From: Methanosarcina thermophila TM-1 | Lineage (GTDB): Archaea; Halobacteriota; Methanosarcinia; Methanosarcinales; Methanosarcinaceae | Reading direction: 5' to 3' | Length of the DNA: 64,000 nt | Assembly: GCF_000969885.1 (NCBI RefSeq) | Contig: NZ_CP009501.1 | Span: 2,742,908 to 2,806,907 of the forward strand | Shown: piece by piece, positions 7,850-16,568 of the stretch | How the letters are laid out: each line of letters begins with the position of its first letter | Position numbering within the stretch: the first letter of the stretch is position 1 | The notes under the pieces: generated by a model | What the model saw: the letters and a program-made list of their open reading frames with translations, nothing else | The model's database searches: none | Told to the model about the DNA's origin: nothing | Made by a program: the position numbers and the translations under genes

Positions 7850-10033
7850 TTAATACTTTATGAGCACATTAATATCCCCACTCCTCTTGGATACGTTAAC
7901 CAGTGTCTCTTCTTCAACGCGCCTGAAATTCAGATCCGTCAAAGTGTTGCCAACCTTCACGTTGTTGAACTGCACGTTATCCAGCCATGAAGGCAGATGA
8001 GGTCTATTGATAATTAGCCGGTTATTCAGAGCATCAGGAGTTATGCCCAGGCAGGCGGTTAACATATATGGTATGGCACCGGATGCCCACGCCTGCGGGC
8101 TACAGGCTACCGGGTATTTAACAGGGATACCATACTCTGAGCGCGTCAGCCCACCAAAGCATTCCGGCAGACGGAAGTCGTCGAACTCTCTTGCCGCCTC
8201 ATACATGCCTGTAAATAATAAGGACATCTCTTTGATGAACCCGTACTTTCTCAAGCCCATAGTAATTATCGCATTGTCATGAGGCCAGACCGTGCCGTTG
8301 TGATAGCCTAGAGGGTTGTATCGCTTCTCCTTCGAGGACAGCGTGCGAATCCCCCATTCGGTGAACATATCGTCTCTGAAGATCCTGTTGACCAGACATT
8401 TTGCGTATCTTTGATCAATGATTTCTGTCCACAAACACTGCGCTGGATTAGATGATATCACGTCGCACACGCCGTCAGCATCCAGTGCCTGGGCGAAAAA
8501 TTGCTTGTCTTCCATCCAGAACTCACGGTTAAACCTTTCTTTCAGTTCCTCTGCTTCCCTCTCCAGTCTGGCAGCGTCGCTTTTTCGACCTATCCGTCTG
8601 AAAAGCGGTGCGAGTCCTTTTTTTGCCATATACACATATCCCTGTGCTTCGGCAACGGCAATAGGTTGTTTTGCCAGAGTTCCATCTGAACGGCTGATAG
8701 AGTCTGGAGAGTCTTTCCAACCATGATTGTAAATACCTAATGGGGATTTCACCGCATAGTAGATAAAGCCATTTCCTTCCATGTTGGCGTGAACATCGAT
8801 CCATTCAAGCGCCCGATCCACATTGTTTTCCAGCAGCTTGACCAGTTCGATATCCCCTGTCCAATTCACATATTCGGTCAGGAGGATAAGGAACAGGGGC
8901 GTGGCGTCCACAGTGCCATAGTACGGGGTCTGAGGAATCAGTTTCAGGTTCGCCAGTTCTCCACGCCTCAATTCGTGAGCTATTTTACCGGGCTCCTGAT
9001 CCCTCCAATCATCTGAGCTGTTGCTCTGGAATTTTGCGTTCACCAGCAATGTGCCTTTTGCCAGCTCTGCATCAAAAGGTAATATCTGGAGTGCCGAGAT
9101 AATGCTATCTCTCCCGAATAATGTGTCGTACCAGGGTATCCCAGCGGCATGAAATACATCTCCATTAAGGTTCATACGCATCATGTTCAGGTCAGCCAGC
9201 GAGCGAGCCATGATGCTGTTGAAAATGTTGTTGCTGGTCGGTATATTGTTGCAGTATTCAAGAGCAGCGGTGTGGGATCCTATAATCTGGTTTATTCGCT
9301 CATCAGGAGTTTTTACTGGTCGTTCAGGTTCCTGACCAGGTTTAATTTCCTCGACAGAGATTTCTAAATTAATGGTCTGTAACCCGTGTGAGGTTATATT
9401 CAGCTCGAAGGTGCATATTTTCCCTTCTACCTTCGTAGGCAATGGGTCAAATGCGATTATCGTGTTGCGGCGAAGCCTGTCCTCTCCCTCGTAGGATAAA
9501 TAAAGTTTTTTACCATCGAATCTGGCTGGTAACACTTTTCCAGCTGTAGGAGGGACAATACCCCTGATGGTGAACATATCTGCAAAATCTGCATCGAACT
9601 CAAAATTCAGTTCCAATGTTACGGGGAAGGTGTTAAAGTTCCGGATAGTATGGCTTTGCTGGATGCAGCCAGGTATAGTCGTGGTCATAATGCCGAGGAG
9701 CGTTTCTTTAGCGATGACGGTGCCTGTGCAATCTTTCATTTCCGGGTTGGTGACTATAAGCGTCGATATAAAACCTCTCTCATCACTGGATAGAACCTGT
9801 GTCGGAGGCACATCCATGAGTCTTATGTGAAAACCGCTCAGGTATCTGCAGTCATGATAGTAGAGGCCATACCCATAGTTTTCTATGATAGGGATCTCGC
9901 CATCCTCTTGCGTTATGAATGCCAGCTCATTATCCCGTATGACCATCTTGTCGATAATGCTGCTGGACAAGGTATGCTTCTTGTGTATATCCCACGCTTC
10001 GCGAATTCCCTCTCGTTCAGAAGGTCTTAGCAT
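7850..10033 (-). CDS. Amylo-alpha-1,6-glucosidase / glycogen-debranching-type glycosidase
   Basis: A 727-residue protein with an N-terminal beta-sandwich (about 30-250, the glycogen debranching N-terminal domain type) and a C-terminal (alpha/alpha)6 barrel (about 275-690). Barrel motifs include GIPWYDTLFGRDSIISA, with the Arg-Asp that sits near the active site, and GYHNGTVWPHDNAII. The family cleaves alpha-1,6 or other alpha-glucosidic linkages in glycogen-like or small oligosaccharides. No signal peptide. The start at 10033 has a modest GGAAT upstream; the frame runs through without breaks. Together with the GH130 gene it suggests handling of an internal glycan or glycoside. It resembles bacterial proteins often annotated as amylo-alpha-1,6-glucosidase; the exact linkage is not determinable. 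Confidence 0.88.
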   Translation of the reverse strand: MLRPSEREGIREAWDIHKKHTLSSSIIDKMVIRDNELAFITQEDGEIPIIENYGYGLYYHDCRYLSGFHIRLMDVPPTQVLSSDERGFISTLIVTNPEMKDCTGTVIAKETLLGIMTTTIPGCIQQSHTIRNFNTFPVTLELNFEFDADFADMFTIRGIVPPTAGKVLPARFDGKKLYLSYEGEDRLRRNTIIAFDPLPTKVEGKICTFELNITSHGLQTINLEISVEEIKPGQEPERPVKTPDERINQIIGSHTAALEYCNNIPTSNNIFNSIMARSLADLNMMRMNLNGDVFHAAGIPWYDTLFGRDSIISALQILPFDAELAKGTLLVNAKFQSNSSDDWRDQEPGKIAHELRRGELANLKLIPQTPYYGTVDATPLFLILLTEYVNWTGDIELVKLLENNVDRALEWIDVHANMEGNGFIYYAVKSPLGIYNHGWKDSPDSISRSDGTLAKQPIAVAEAQGYVYMAKKGLAPLFRRIGRKSDAARLEREAEELKERFNREFWMEDKQFFAQALDADGVCDVISSNPAQCLWTEIIDQRYAKCLVNRIFRDDMFTEWGIRTLSSKEKRYNPLGYHNGTVWPHDNAIITMGLRKYGFIKEMSLLFTGMYEAAREFDDFRLPECFGGLTRSEYGIPVKYPVACSPQAWASGAIPYMLTACLGITPDALNNRLIINRPHLPSWLDNVQFNNVKVGNTLTDLNFRRVEEETLVNVSKRSGDINVLIKY

Positions 10034-10440
10034 GTAAATTCCTCATAATCCAGTATTTGTTTTATATAGTGGCTGCAACCCTTGGATGGCTCCTTTCACG
10101 CTTGATAGGAGAACATCCCATCTATACCCTCGACAAACTCTTACTGACCCTGTTGCAGAATGAAGGTAAAGCTGATTAAGTCTGGTCTACATTGAACTAC
10201 GAAACCTTTTCTGTATACTTTCACTATTATCCTGCCACTACTTTGAGAATTATCTTAGCCATCTGGGGGTAAAAACTAATATAATTATAGTGGAAATTTA
10301 TTTAAATATTCGCAGTTTGTCCGATAATTTCGGTAGTCAAATTACAATAACTTATTCTGAAAAATCAAAATGAATGTGTTATAATAATTACAAAATTTAA
10401 AATACCGTATCTGGTCTGGCGCTTTATTCTCAGTTTTTAA

Positions 10441-10542
10441 AGAATCTCCCAGAATATCGAAAACCTTGATAGTCCTGGCATGCAGCTTTTAACTTCCCTT
10501 GTAGATCAGCTTAATGACTTGCGAAACTGGGTAAATGAATAG
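10441..10542 (+). pseudogene. Histidine kinase C-terminal relic, fragment A
   Basis: This stretch reads ENLDSPGMQLLTSLVDQL and then a short divergent end and stop. It matches the end of the ATP-binding (HATPase_c) domain of Methanosarcina sensor histidine kinases, where a 'D-N-P-x-x-L-G-x-Q-L-V' segment precedes 'LVDQLDG'. Just upstream a one-base shift is needed to recover the expected LPENIE motif, so it is frameshifted and has no start or upstream domains. It is a decayed fragment, not a gene. Confidence 0.75.
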
Positions 10543-10581
10543 TTAGCTTGGCATGCAGCTTTTAACTTCCCTTGTAGATCA
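10476..10581. repeat. 33-bp perfect direct repeat within the kinase relics
   Basis: Identical 33-bp copies at 10476-10508 and 10549-10581, 73 bp apart start to start. Both encode the same piece of a histidine kinase (GMQLLTSLVD). Confidence 0.9.
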
Positions 10582-10699
10582 TCTGGATGGGGAGTCTGAA
10601 TTGAGAAGTAATGACGGCACAGAGTTCACTATGAGATTTACAGTAATAGAAAAAGATAATCTGGCTCAAAACGACTTAAATAGCAAGAAAACGAATTAG
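10553..10699 (+). pseudogene. Histidine kinase C-terminal relic, fragment B
   Basis: Reads MQLLTSLVDHLDGESELR, then NDGTEFTMRFTVIEKDN and a natural-looking end at a TAG. This is the terminal ~48 residues of a Methanosarcina sensor histidine kinase (the end of the HATPase_c domain and the tail). An in-frame TAG sits three codons before the ATG, so the upstream kinase is gone. It repeats the first 33 bp of the LLTSLVD segment of fragment A, so the two are either a duplicated relic or the trace of two paralogues merged by recombination. Confidence 0.78.
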
Positions 10700-10894
10700 A
10701 ATCTGGTAATAAACAGGTTATAAAAGCGAAATTGGTTATAATAATTTAGATTATAAGTAAGCGAAGTCGGTTATATAATTTGATTACGAATAAGCTAATT
10801 AGGTTATAAATAAGCTGGATATGTAATATTATTACATACCCTATATTTCGCATTCATTTTTCTGTAACTCATGATGCAAGCTTGCAGAATAAGA

Positions 10895-12169
10895 TCATTC
10901 TTTTTTGAAGGTTTGTGCCCTGCCCGGACCTACGGAGATATAATTAATGGGCACTTTCATGAGTTCCTCAAGCCTTGTAACATAGTTTTTGGCGTTTTCC
11001 GGAAGTTCTTTGTAGGATTTTACCTTGGTGAGGTCAGTTTCCCAGCCTGGAAGATCCTCGTAAACAGGCGTGCACTCGGCAAGATCCTCGGTAAGTTCGG
11101 GAGGATAGTCGATATTTTCTCCTCTGAGGGTGTAGCTTGTGCAGATCCGAATTGGATCAAGTCCTGTAAGTACGTCCAGTTTGGTAAGTGAAATCTCGGT
11201 GTAGCCATTTAGGGCAATAGCTTTCTTCAGCAGAGGCAGATCGAACCATCCACATCTTCTGCTCCTGCCTGTAGTTGTCCCAAATTCTCCTCCAGCTTTC
11301 TGTATTCTTTCTCCAAGTTCGCCTGTGAGCTCTGTGGGAAGTGGGCCTTCGCCTACCCTTGTGATGTATGCTTTTACTATAGCAATCACATTATCCACTC
11401 TTGTGGGACCGACTCCGAGGTTGGCACAGGCAGAACCTGCAATTGTAGAAGAAGATGTCACGAATTTCTGGGTCCCATGTATGACGTCGAGATGAGTTCC
11501 CTGGGCAGCTTCAGCCATTACGTGTTTTCCTTCATCAAGAGCCTTGTTGATTTCTCTGGAAACATCGGTTACATAAGTGGCAAACTGCCTGCCAAGTTCA
11601 AGGTATCTCTCTATTAGCGCAGGATCTCGGACGATTTTAGGATCTCCTCCCATTGCTGCAATTTCCTTCTCTTTCTGGGGAGCAAGTTCTTCAAGCTTTG
11701 CAAGAAAACGTTCGCGGTCTATAAGTTCAGCCATGCGGATTTCGTCTCTTGCTACTTTATCGATGTAAGCATATCCTATTCCGCGTTTTGTAGTTCCAAT
11801 TTTTTTTTCCCTGGAAGCTTCCCTTAGCCCGTCAAGCTCTATATGATAGGGCATGATTATGCTGGTCTTCGCATCGACTCCCAGTTTTCTGGAGTCTACT
11901 TTTATGCCGTGTTTCTCAAGCATTGCGATTTCTTCGGCAAGAACCTCAGGATTAAGGACAACCCCAGGCCCGATTAGAACTCTGGAATCAAGCAGAATAC
12001 CTGAAGGGATCAGGTGCAATTTGTAAACTTCATCTCCTACTCTTACCGTATGGCCCGCATTGTTCCCTCCTTGGAAGCGGGCAACAATGTCGTAATCTTT
12101 TGCAAGAAGGTCAACAATTTTGCCTTTTCCCTCATCACCAAACTGCGCGCCTGTGATTATCGTAAACAT
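10895..12169 (-). CDS. purA: Adenylosuccinate synthetase
   Basis: A 424-residue adenylosuccinate synthase, which joins aspartate to IMP with GTP in the first committed step of AMP synthesis. The N-terminal GAQFGDEGKGKIVD is the P-loop with the catalytic Asp, followed by GGNNAGHTV with the catalytic His. Later AAQGTHLDVIHGTQKFVTSS, GEGPLPTE, TTGRSRRCGWFD and a C-terminal guanine-binding VGPGRAQT are all in the expected order. Length is that of full bacterial and archaeal PurA rather than the shortened thermophile form. It stands alone; the spacer downstream has no partner gene, and a hairpin element sits just upstream of its start. Confidence 0.97.
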   Translation of the reverse strand: MFTIITGAQFGDEGKGKIVDLLAKDYDIVARFQGGNNAGHTVRVGDEVYKLHLIPSGILLDSRVLIGPGVVLNPEVLAEEIAMLEKHGIKVDSRKLGVDAKTSIIMPYHIELDGLREASREKKIGTTKRGIGYAYIDKVARDEIRMAELIDRERFLAKLEELAPQKEKEIAAMGGDPKIVRDPALIERYLELGRQFATYVTDVSREINKALDEGKHVMAEAAQGTHLDVIHGTQKFVTSSSTIAGSACANLGVGPTRVDNVIAIVKAYITRVGEGPLPTELTGELGERIQKAGGEFGTTTGRSRRCGWFDLPLLKKAIALNGYTEISLTKLDVLTGLDPIRICTSYTLRGENIDYPPELTEDLAECTPVYEDLPGWETDLTKVKSYKELPENAKNYVTRLEELMKVPINYISVGPGRAQTFKKE

Positions 12170-12211
12170 AAAGCCCTGATTCGGGTTTAACCATTAATAA
12201 CTTTTTTGTTC

Positions 12212-12234
12212 CAAGCCTTTTCAAAAAAGGCTTG
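12212..12234. repeat. 23-nt hairpin element (copy 1)
   Basis: Perfect inverted repeat with arms CAAGCCTTTT and AAAAGGCTTG and a 3-nt loop. The same arms recur at 19894-19916 with the loop complemented. It lies between purA and the DUF131 genes, where it could end the DUF131 region or sit in the purA leader. Confidence 0.7.
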
Positions 12235-12254
12235 TGGGACAGAAATAGCAGGGT

Positions 12255-12605
12255 TTAGAAGAAAGAGATTCTGAAGATTAGCAGGCTAAGGAGCATTAGT
12301 ATTATTGCCAGAATTGCGGCGGTTTTGGCACCTTCTTTATCGCTTCCGAAGATAATGGGAATCGGACCGATCATAATTACCCCGCCAGTTTTGATTTCGG
12401 TTCTACTCTCTTTTGCGGGGGAGTATTCATTAAATTGAGTCTCAGAATCCGAAGTGCTTTCAAAACGGGGTTCTCTTCCGAACGCGTCTGTCCTGTTTGA
12501 GTATGACTGCGTTGATCTGGATTCCTGATGCAGGCTAAGAGCTATACCGATAAGAATTAGCAGAAATCCTACAAATATTACGAGAATTCCAATTGAAAAA
12601 AGCAT
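12255..12605 (-). CDS. DUF131 (TIGR00304) family small membrane protein
   Basis: A 116-residue protein with two predicted membrane helices: LFSIGILVIFVGFLLILIGIA at the N-terminus and AAILAIILMLLSLLIFRISF at the C-terminus. Between them a hydrophilic stretch leads to the family signature GGVIMIGPIPIIFGSD. This archaeal family has no known function. I start it at the ATG at 12605, preceded by GAAGGAAAT; a start ten codons upstream (12635) would overlap the preceding gene and lacks a ribosome binding site. It sits 11 bp downstream of a paralogue in the same direction, so the two are almost certainly one operon and may form a hetero-oligomer. Confidence 0.8.
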   Translation of the reverse strand: MLFSIGILVIFVGFLLILIGIALSLHQESRSTQSYSNRTDAFGREPRFESTSDSETQFNEYSPAKESRTEIKTGGVIMIGPIPIIFGSDKEGAKTAAILAIILMLLSLLIFRISFF

Positions 12606-12616
12606 ATTTCCTTCAA

Positions 12617-12862
12617 TCAATGTTTCATTTTCCATAGGAATAAATAGAGAATTGTAAATATTAATCCAAGCCCCAGCATATTTGTTGTTATTTCAGGCGA
12701 GGAGCCAAAAGCAATTGGGATTGGACCTATCATTATCACTCCTCCCATCTGGCTGCTTGCAGAATGCTGGGAGATGGTTAGAACTATACCTAATAGTAAT
12801 ATAATGAAGCCAATGAATGTGACTGCTGCGCCTGCTTTTAGAAAATCTTGCGATGTACGCAT
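12617..12862 (-). CDS. DUF131 (TIGR00304) family small membrane protein
   Basis: An 81-residue paralogue of the next gene. Membrane helices are AAVTFIGFIILLLGIVLTI and NMLGLGLIFTILYLFLW, separated by GGVIMIGPIPIAFGSS, the family signature. It lacks the ~35-residue hydrophilic insert of its partner and is the more typical length for the family. First gene of a two-gene operon on the minus strand; the ATG at 12862 has no clear ribosome binding site, consistent with a short-leader transcript. Function unknown; likely integral to the cytoplasmic membrane. Confidence 0.8.
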   Translation of the reverse strand: MRTSQDFLKAGAAVTFIGFIILLLGIVLTISQHSASSQMGGVIMIGPIPIAFGSSPEITTNMLGLGLIFTILYLFLWKMKH

Positions 12863-13484
12863 GTGGAATGATATAGTGCTCTCATTCTTAAATCTTTCTT
12901 CTATACTTTTTACATATGTAGCTTACTTCATCCGCTTTTCAATTCAATCCGATTAATATTATATAATATTCCGATATTTATCTCCAGAGGAAAGAAAACT
13001 GTTGAGTGCGTTTTGATGGTTTACAAAAGGGTAGCTCTTGGCAATACCTTCCTCTCCCATTCGGGAAAAGTTATATCTTCTGTCCTTTCCTGAAATTTAC
13101 TGATACCTGGAAAATGCGGCAGTAGATCTAATATAGAAAAAAATAGAATATAAAAACTGAGGGGAATACAAAAATCGACAGATCTCAGAAAGCGTCCGAA
13201 AGCAACTTAATGGAAAAATTGATAGATCCTCATCAAGAATATAAAATAGGCTACAGATGTCGCAGGAACTTATATATACCCTTTTTATATTTATATATGT
13301 GTATAAATTCCCGGCATTAATATATACTGTGAAAATCAAGAGTACCTTTTAAATGCCATTTTAAACTTTGATATGTGTGTAAATCTTACTATAACGGGGG
13401 ATTTTTTTATGAAATGGATTCTTCCCTGTTTTCCCGTTTCTCAGGCTTACTTCTTGTAGAAGCCGAGAGAGAATGTAATAACCC

Positions 13485-13528
13485 TGAGATCTAATTGAGA
13501 TCTAACTAAGATCTAACTGAGATCTCTA
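13485..13528. repeat. 11-bp tandem repeat, four copies
   Basis: Four head-to-tail units, TGAGATCTAAT, TGAGATCTAAC, TAAGATCTAAC and TGAGATCTCTA, each centred on AGATCT. They lie about 210 bp upstream of the PAN start codon. Confidence 0.9.
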
Positions 13529-13686
13529 ATATAATACAGGTGGGCAGCCTTTCCGAGAAATAACGCTTAAACTTTACTGGTTAACTGGCTATGGCTTATT
13601 AACTGATTACGAAGTTTAATAGCAAATCCGTAGGCAGCTGTCATCAAATCAGTATTCACAAATCAATAATTCCGAGTAAACTAATC

Positions 13687-13694
13687 TTTATAAA
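13687..13694 (+). promoter_or_regulatory. Probable TATA box of the PAN gene
   Basis: TTTATAAA about 45 bp before the start codon, placed so that transcription would begin around 13715 with a short leader. Inferred by position and sequence only. Confidence 0.5.
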
Positions 13695-13738
13695 CCATAT
13701 CTAAACTCAATCTCATGCGATAAAAAAGGTGTTTCCAA

Positions 13739-14980
13739 ATGTCAGAAGACAGTGTAATAAGATCTTCTCTGGAAGATATCAAAACAAGGGTAGAGTTCCA
13801 GCTTGAGTGCGGGAAGATCAATATTGAAGATGTGAAGTCCCTTTTGACCGAGATAGAGATCATGAGGGTCCAGAATGAAAACATGAAGGCCCGGCTTCTT
13901 GAGGCAAGTGTGGCAACAGGGAGGCACCTTCAGGAGATCAATAAATTGAAAGCTCATCTGGAGCAACTTACTGAACCCCCTCTCTTTATTGCAACTATTC
14001 TTGAGGTAAACGGGGAAATTGCACTTATAAGGCAGCATGGGAACAACCAGGAAGTTCTCACCCGGATTCCTGAAGAATATATAGGAAAGATCGAGCCCGG
14101 TATGAGGGTTGCAGTAAATGGTGCATACTCAATTATCTCCATAGTCAGCAGGGCTGCCGATGTTCGGGCTCAGGTTATGGAGCTCATTCACTCGCCTGGT
14201 GTGGACTACAGTATGATTGGTGGGCTTGACGAGGTACTCCAGGAAGTCAGGGAAAGCGTTGAACTTCCGCTTACTCATCCCGAGCTTTTCGAGGAACTTG
14301 GGATCGAGCCCCCTTCAGGTGTTCTGCTCCACGGCGCGCCGGGAACAGGCAAGACTCTTATCGCAAAAGCCATAGCCTCTCAGGCAAAAGCAACCTTCAT
14401 CAGGATGTCGGGTTCTGATCTGGTTCAGAAATTCGTAGGTGAGGGCTCAAGGCTTGTCAAAGATATTTTCCAGCTTGCCCGGGATAAATCCCCGAGTATT
14501 CTCTTCATAGATGAGATCGATGCTGTCGGCAGCATGAGAACTTACGACGGAACCAGCGGCTCGGCTGAGGTCAACAGGACAATGCTTCAACTCCTTGCGG
14601 AGATGGATGGCTTTGATCCTAAAGGCAATGTAAAAGTGGTTGCTGCAACCAACAGAATTGATCTGCTTGATCCTGCTCTTCTCAGGCCCGGCAGGTTTGA
14701 CAGGTCTATCGAGGTTCCTCTCCCTGATGAGAAAGGAAGGGTCGAAATCCTTAAGATTCACACACGGAAAATGAATCTTGCAGATGACGTGGACTTTGAG
14801 AGACTTGCAAAAATCATGAAAGGCATGAGCGGGGCAGATATCAGCGTTATTGTCAAGGAAGCCGGAATTTTTGTGCTGCGCAGGCGCGGTAAACAGATTA
14901 CAATGGCTGACTTCCTGAAAGCGTATGAGAAAGTTGTAAACACCACGGAACCCACAATCCCCCAGGCTATGTTCGTATAA
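13739..14980 (+). CDS. pan: Proteasome-activating nucleotidase (PAN)
   Basis: A 413-residue AAA ATPase that unfolds substrates and feeds them to the 20S proteasome. It has an N-terminal coiled-coil (about 30-78), an OB-type domain (about 80-150), Walker A GAPGTGKT at 199-206, Walker B LFIDEID at 255-261, and the second-region [18 protein letters not shown] segment. The extreme C-terminus is AMFV: a hydrophobic residue, an aromatic and one more, matching the HbYX docking rule only if Phe replaces Tyr. Length is as expected. The gene stands alone with its own TATA box; an uncharacterised 11-bp tandem repeat lies upstream. Confidence 0.95.
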   Translation: MSEDSVIRSSLEDIKTRVEFQLECGKINIEDVKSLLTEIEIMRVQNENMKARLLEASVATGRHLQEINKLKAHLEQLTEPPLFIATILEVNGEIALIRQHGNNQEVLTRIPEEYIGKIEPGMRVAVNGAYSIISIVSRAADVRAQVMELIHSPGVDYSMIGGLDEVLQEVRESVELPLTHPELFEELGIEPPSGVLLHGAPGTGKTLIAKAIASQAKATFIRMSGSDLVQKFVGEGSRLVKDIFQLARDKSPSILFIDEIDAVGSMRTYDGTSGSAEVNRTMLQLLAEMDGFDPKGNVKVVAATNRIDLLDPALLRPGRFDRSIEVPLPDEKGRVEILKIHTRKMNLADDVDFERLAKIMKGMSGADISVIVKEAGIFVLRRRGKQITMADFLKAYEKVVNTTEPTIPQAMFV

Positions 14981-15132
14981 TCAGCCCCTGAGAACTTGAT
15001 CTTAGAGAATCGAATAGAAACAAAACTACCCTTCGAGTTTAAAGAAAGCTTCTAGAAAAGTTCTTCTCAAGCACGCCGGTGGGGTGAAATCCTGCCGGCA
15101 ATTCCTTATTCTTTATAAAGTCAAACGAAAGG

Positions 15133-15150
15133 TTTATATTTTATAAATTA
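15133..15150 (+). promoter_or_regulatory. Probable promoter of tRNA-Glu
   Basis: TTTATATTTTATAAATTA is a strong archaeal TATA-like element, 50-68 bp before the tRNA; transcription would start some 25 bp later and yield a precursor with a short leader. Confidence 0.5.
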
Positions 15151-15200
15151 CTTGAAGATATGCTGCCTGTGAGGCAAAGCATAATAACAGATAACAGAAT

Positions 15201-15275
15201 GCTCCAATAGTGTAGCTCGGCCAATCATTCAGGACTCTCACTCCTGCGACTGGGGTTCAAATCCCCATTGGAGCA
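15201..15275 (+). tRNA. tRNA-Glu (CTC)
   Basis: Acceptor arms GCTCCAA and TTGGAGC pair fully. The anticodon stem CAGGA/TCCTG encloses CTCTCAC, giving anticodon CTC. The T-arm has GGTTCAAATCC. A T-rich tract (TCTTTTTTATA) follows directly as a likely terminator. No intron. Confidence 0.96.
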
Positions 15276-15559
15276 TCTTTTTTATACCCTCTTTGCACGA
15301 ATTTTTTCTTTATGCTAATTTCTTTTCATGTAAATTTCTAATTCTTCAAATCAGATTTTACTATATACTTTTAAATTTTTGACCTTATTTTTACTACTTT
15401 TCCTTTTACAGTTCGATCTGTCAGCTAAATCTCTAAACTTTACTCTATCCATTTTTCCACTCTTTTTTCTATGATTGCCTGATTTACCTCAATACGATGT
15501 TTTTTCTTTGATACCTGTTAATAATTATAAGCTGGAACTTGAGGAAGCGGATTAAAATC

Positions 15560-16528
15560 ATGAGAACAGAAAAATTGCCAGATGTGTCAGATATTGAAAA
15601 AAAGCTGCGTGGCTATCTCTTCGGCACAGCCTGTGCTGACGCTCTCGGCCGCCCTGTAGAGCATCTAACTCTTGAACAAATCAAAAGTATGTATGGAGAG
15701 AAAGGAATTCTTGAACTCCCACCTGATTCTCCCTGGACCGATGATACTCAGTTGATGTTTGTACTTGCCAAAGGGCTGCTTCGGGGAGCAGAGCTTGAAA
15801 TTCCCGGGCTTATGGACAGGATAGCAGAGGAGTTTGTGTTCTGGCTTGATGAGCCTGATCTGGGAGCAGGGGTGACTACCAGAGGCGCAGCCCTGAGACT
15901 TAAGGCTGGGATTCCCTGGAGCGAATCCGGTCTCAGATCCAAAACCTGTGGGAGTCTTATGCGGGCTGGGATTCTTGGTTTTATTTTCCAAAATGATCCT
16001 CAAAAGCTGGTTAAAGTCGCCCTGATTTCGGGCAAAATAACCCACTCCCATCCGGTCGCAGAAGCCGCTTCCCTTGCAGGAGCATATGCAGTTAAACTTG
16101 CTCTTGATGGGGTGGAACCCGGGGATATGTTTGAACCTCTTTTTGAGGTAACTCATGGAATTTCTCAGGAGTTTACTCATGCGCTGGAAAATTCATATAA
16201 GTTGGCTTACAGTGGCATCGGAGACGAAGAAGGCTTGAAGAAACTCGGGCAGGGCTGGTACGCAGATGAAACTTTTGCCATGGCATACTTCTGCATACTG
16301 CGTTACCCTGACGACTACAAAAAAGCAGTACAGACCGCAGTGAATATTACAGGGGATTCGGACTCGGTTGGGAGCGTTGCGGGGGGCATTCTTGGAGCCA
16401 GGCTGGGGATTGATGCCATACCCGTTTCCTGGATTGAAGCGCTTAAGTGGAAAGACGCACTGGAAAAAGCAGTAGAGCCTCTGCTTGGAAAATATTTTCA
16501 GGTCTCAGGAGATAAATTGAAGCCTTGA
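15560..16528 (+). CDS. ADP-ribosylglycohydrolase family protein
   Basis: A 322-residue protein of the ADP-ribosylglycohydrolase (DraG/ARH-like) family, all-helical enzymes that remove ADP-ribose from proteins or small molecules using two metal ions. Key motifs are GTACADALGRPVE near the N-terminus, SPWTDDTQL (the first metal-binding Asp pair), and GDSDSVGSVAGGILGARLG at the C-terminal metal site. I start at ATG 15560; an upstream in-frame TTG at 15539 is possible but lacks a close ribosome binding site, whereas GAGG at 15541 precedes the ATG at a longish distance. A DUF123 gene follows 40 bp downstream, probably in one transcript. The target of de-ADP-ribosylation is unknown. Confidence 0.88.
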   Translation: MRTEKLPDVSDIEKKLRGYLFGTACADALGRPVEHLTLEQIKSMYGEKGILELPPDSPWTDDTQLMFVLAKGLLRGAELEIPGLMDRIAEEFVFWLDEPDLGAGVTTRGAALRLKAGIPWSESGLRSKTCGSLMRAGILGFIFQNDPQKLVKVALISGKITHSHPVAEAASLAGAYAVKLALDGVEPGDMFEPLFEVTHGISQEFTHALENSYKLAYSGIGDEEGLKKLGQGWYADETFAMAYFCILRYPDDYKKAVQTAVNITGDSDSVGSVAGGILGARLGIDAIPVSWIEALKWKDALEKAVEPLLGKYFQVSGDKLKP

Positions 16529-16568
16529 GATTTGATTCAGGTTTTGAGATAAAAATAGGAGCTTTGAG

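Larger units (their letters stand above)
10034..10894. other. Intergenic, containing histidine-kinase relics
   Basis: 861 bp between two minus-strand genes. The middle contains two degraded plus-strand fragments of a histidine kinase C-terminus, listed separately. The remainder is AT-rich; 10720-10820 carries loosely repeated 'GGTTATAA...AAGC' stretches. No intact gene. Confidence 0.6.
12863..13738. other. Intergenic between divergent genes, with 11-bp tandem repeat
   Basis: 876 bp between the DUF131 pair and PAN. It contains AT-rich TATA-like runs (around 13270-13310), a four-copy 11-bp tandem repeat at 13485-13528, and a TATA-like TTTATAAA at about 13687. No gene of supportable length; a 16-codon frame starting at 13410 after GGGGG is noted but not claimed. 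Confidence 0.5.

Noticed and set aside
13410-13460. 16-codon frame after GGGGG upstream of PAN
   Set aside because: Too short and unsupported to claim as a leader peptide.
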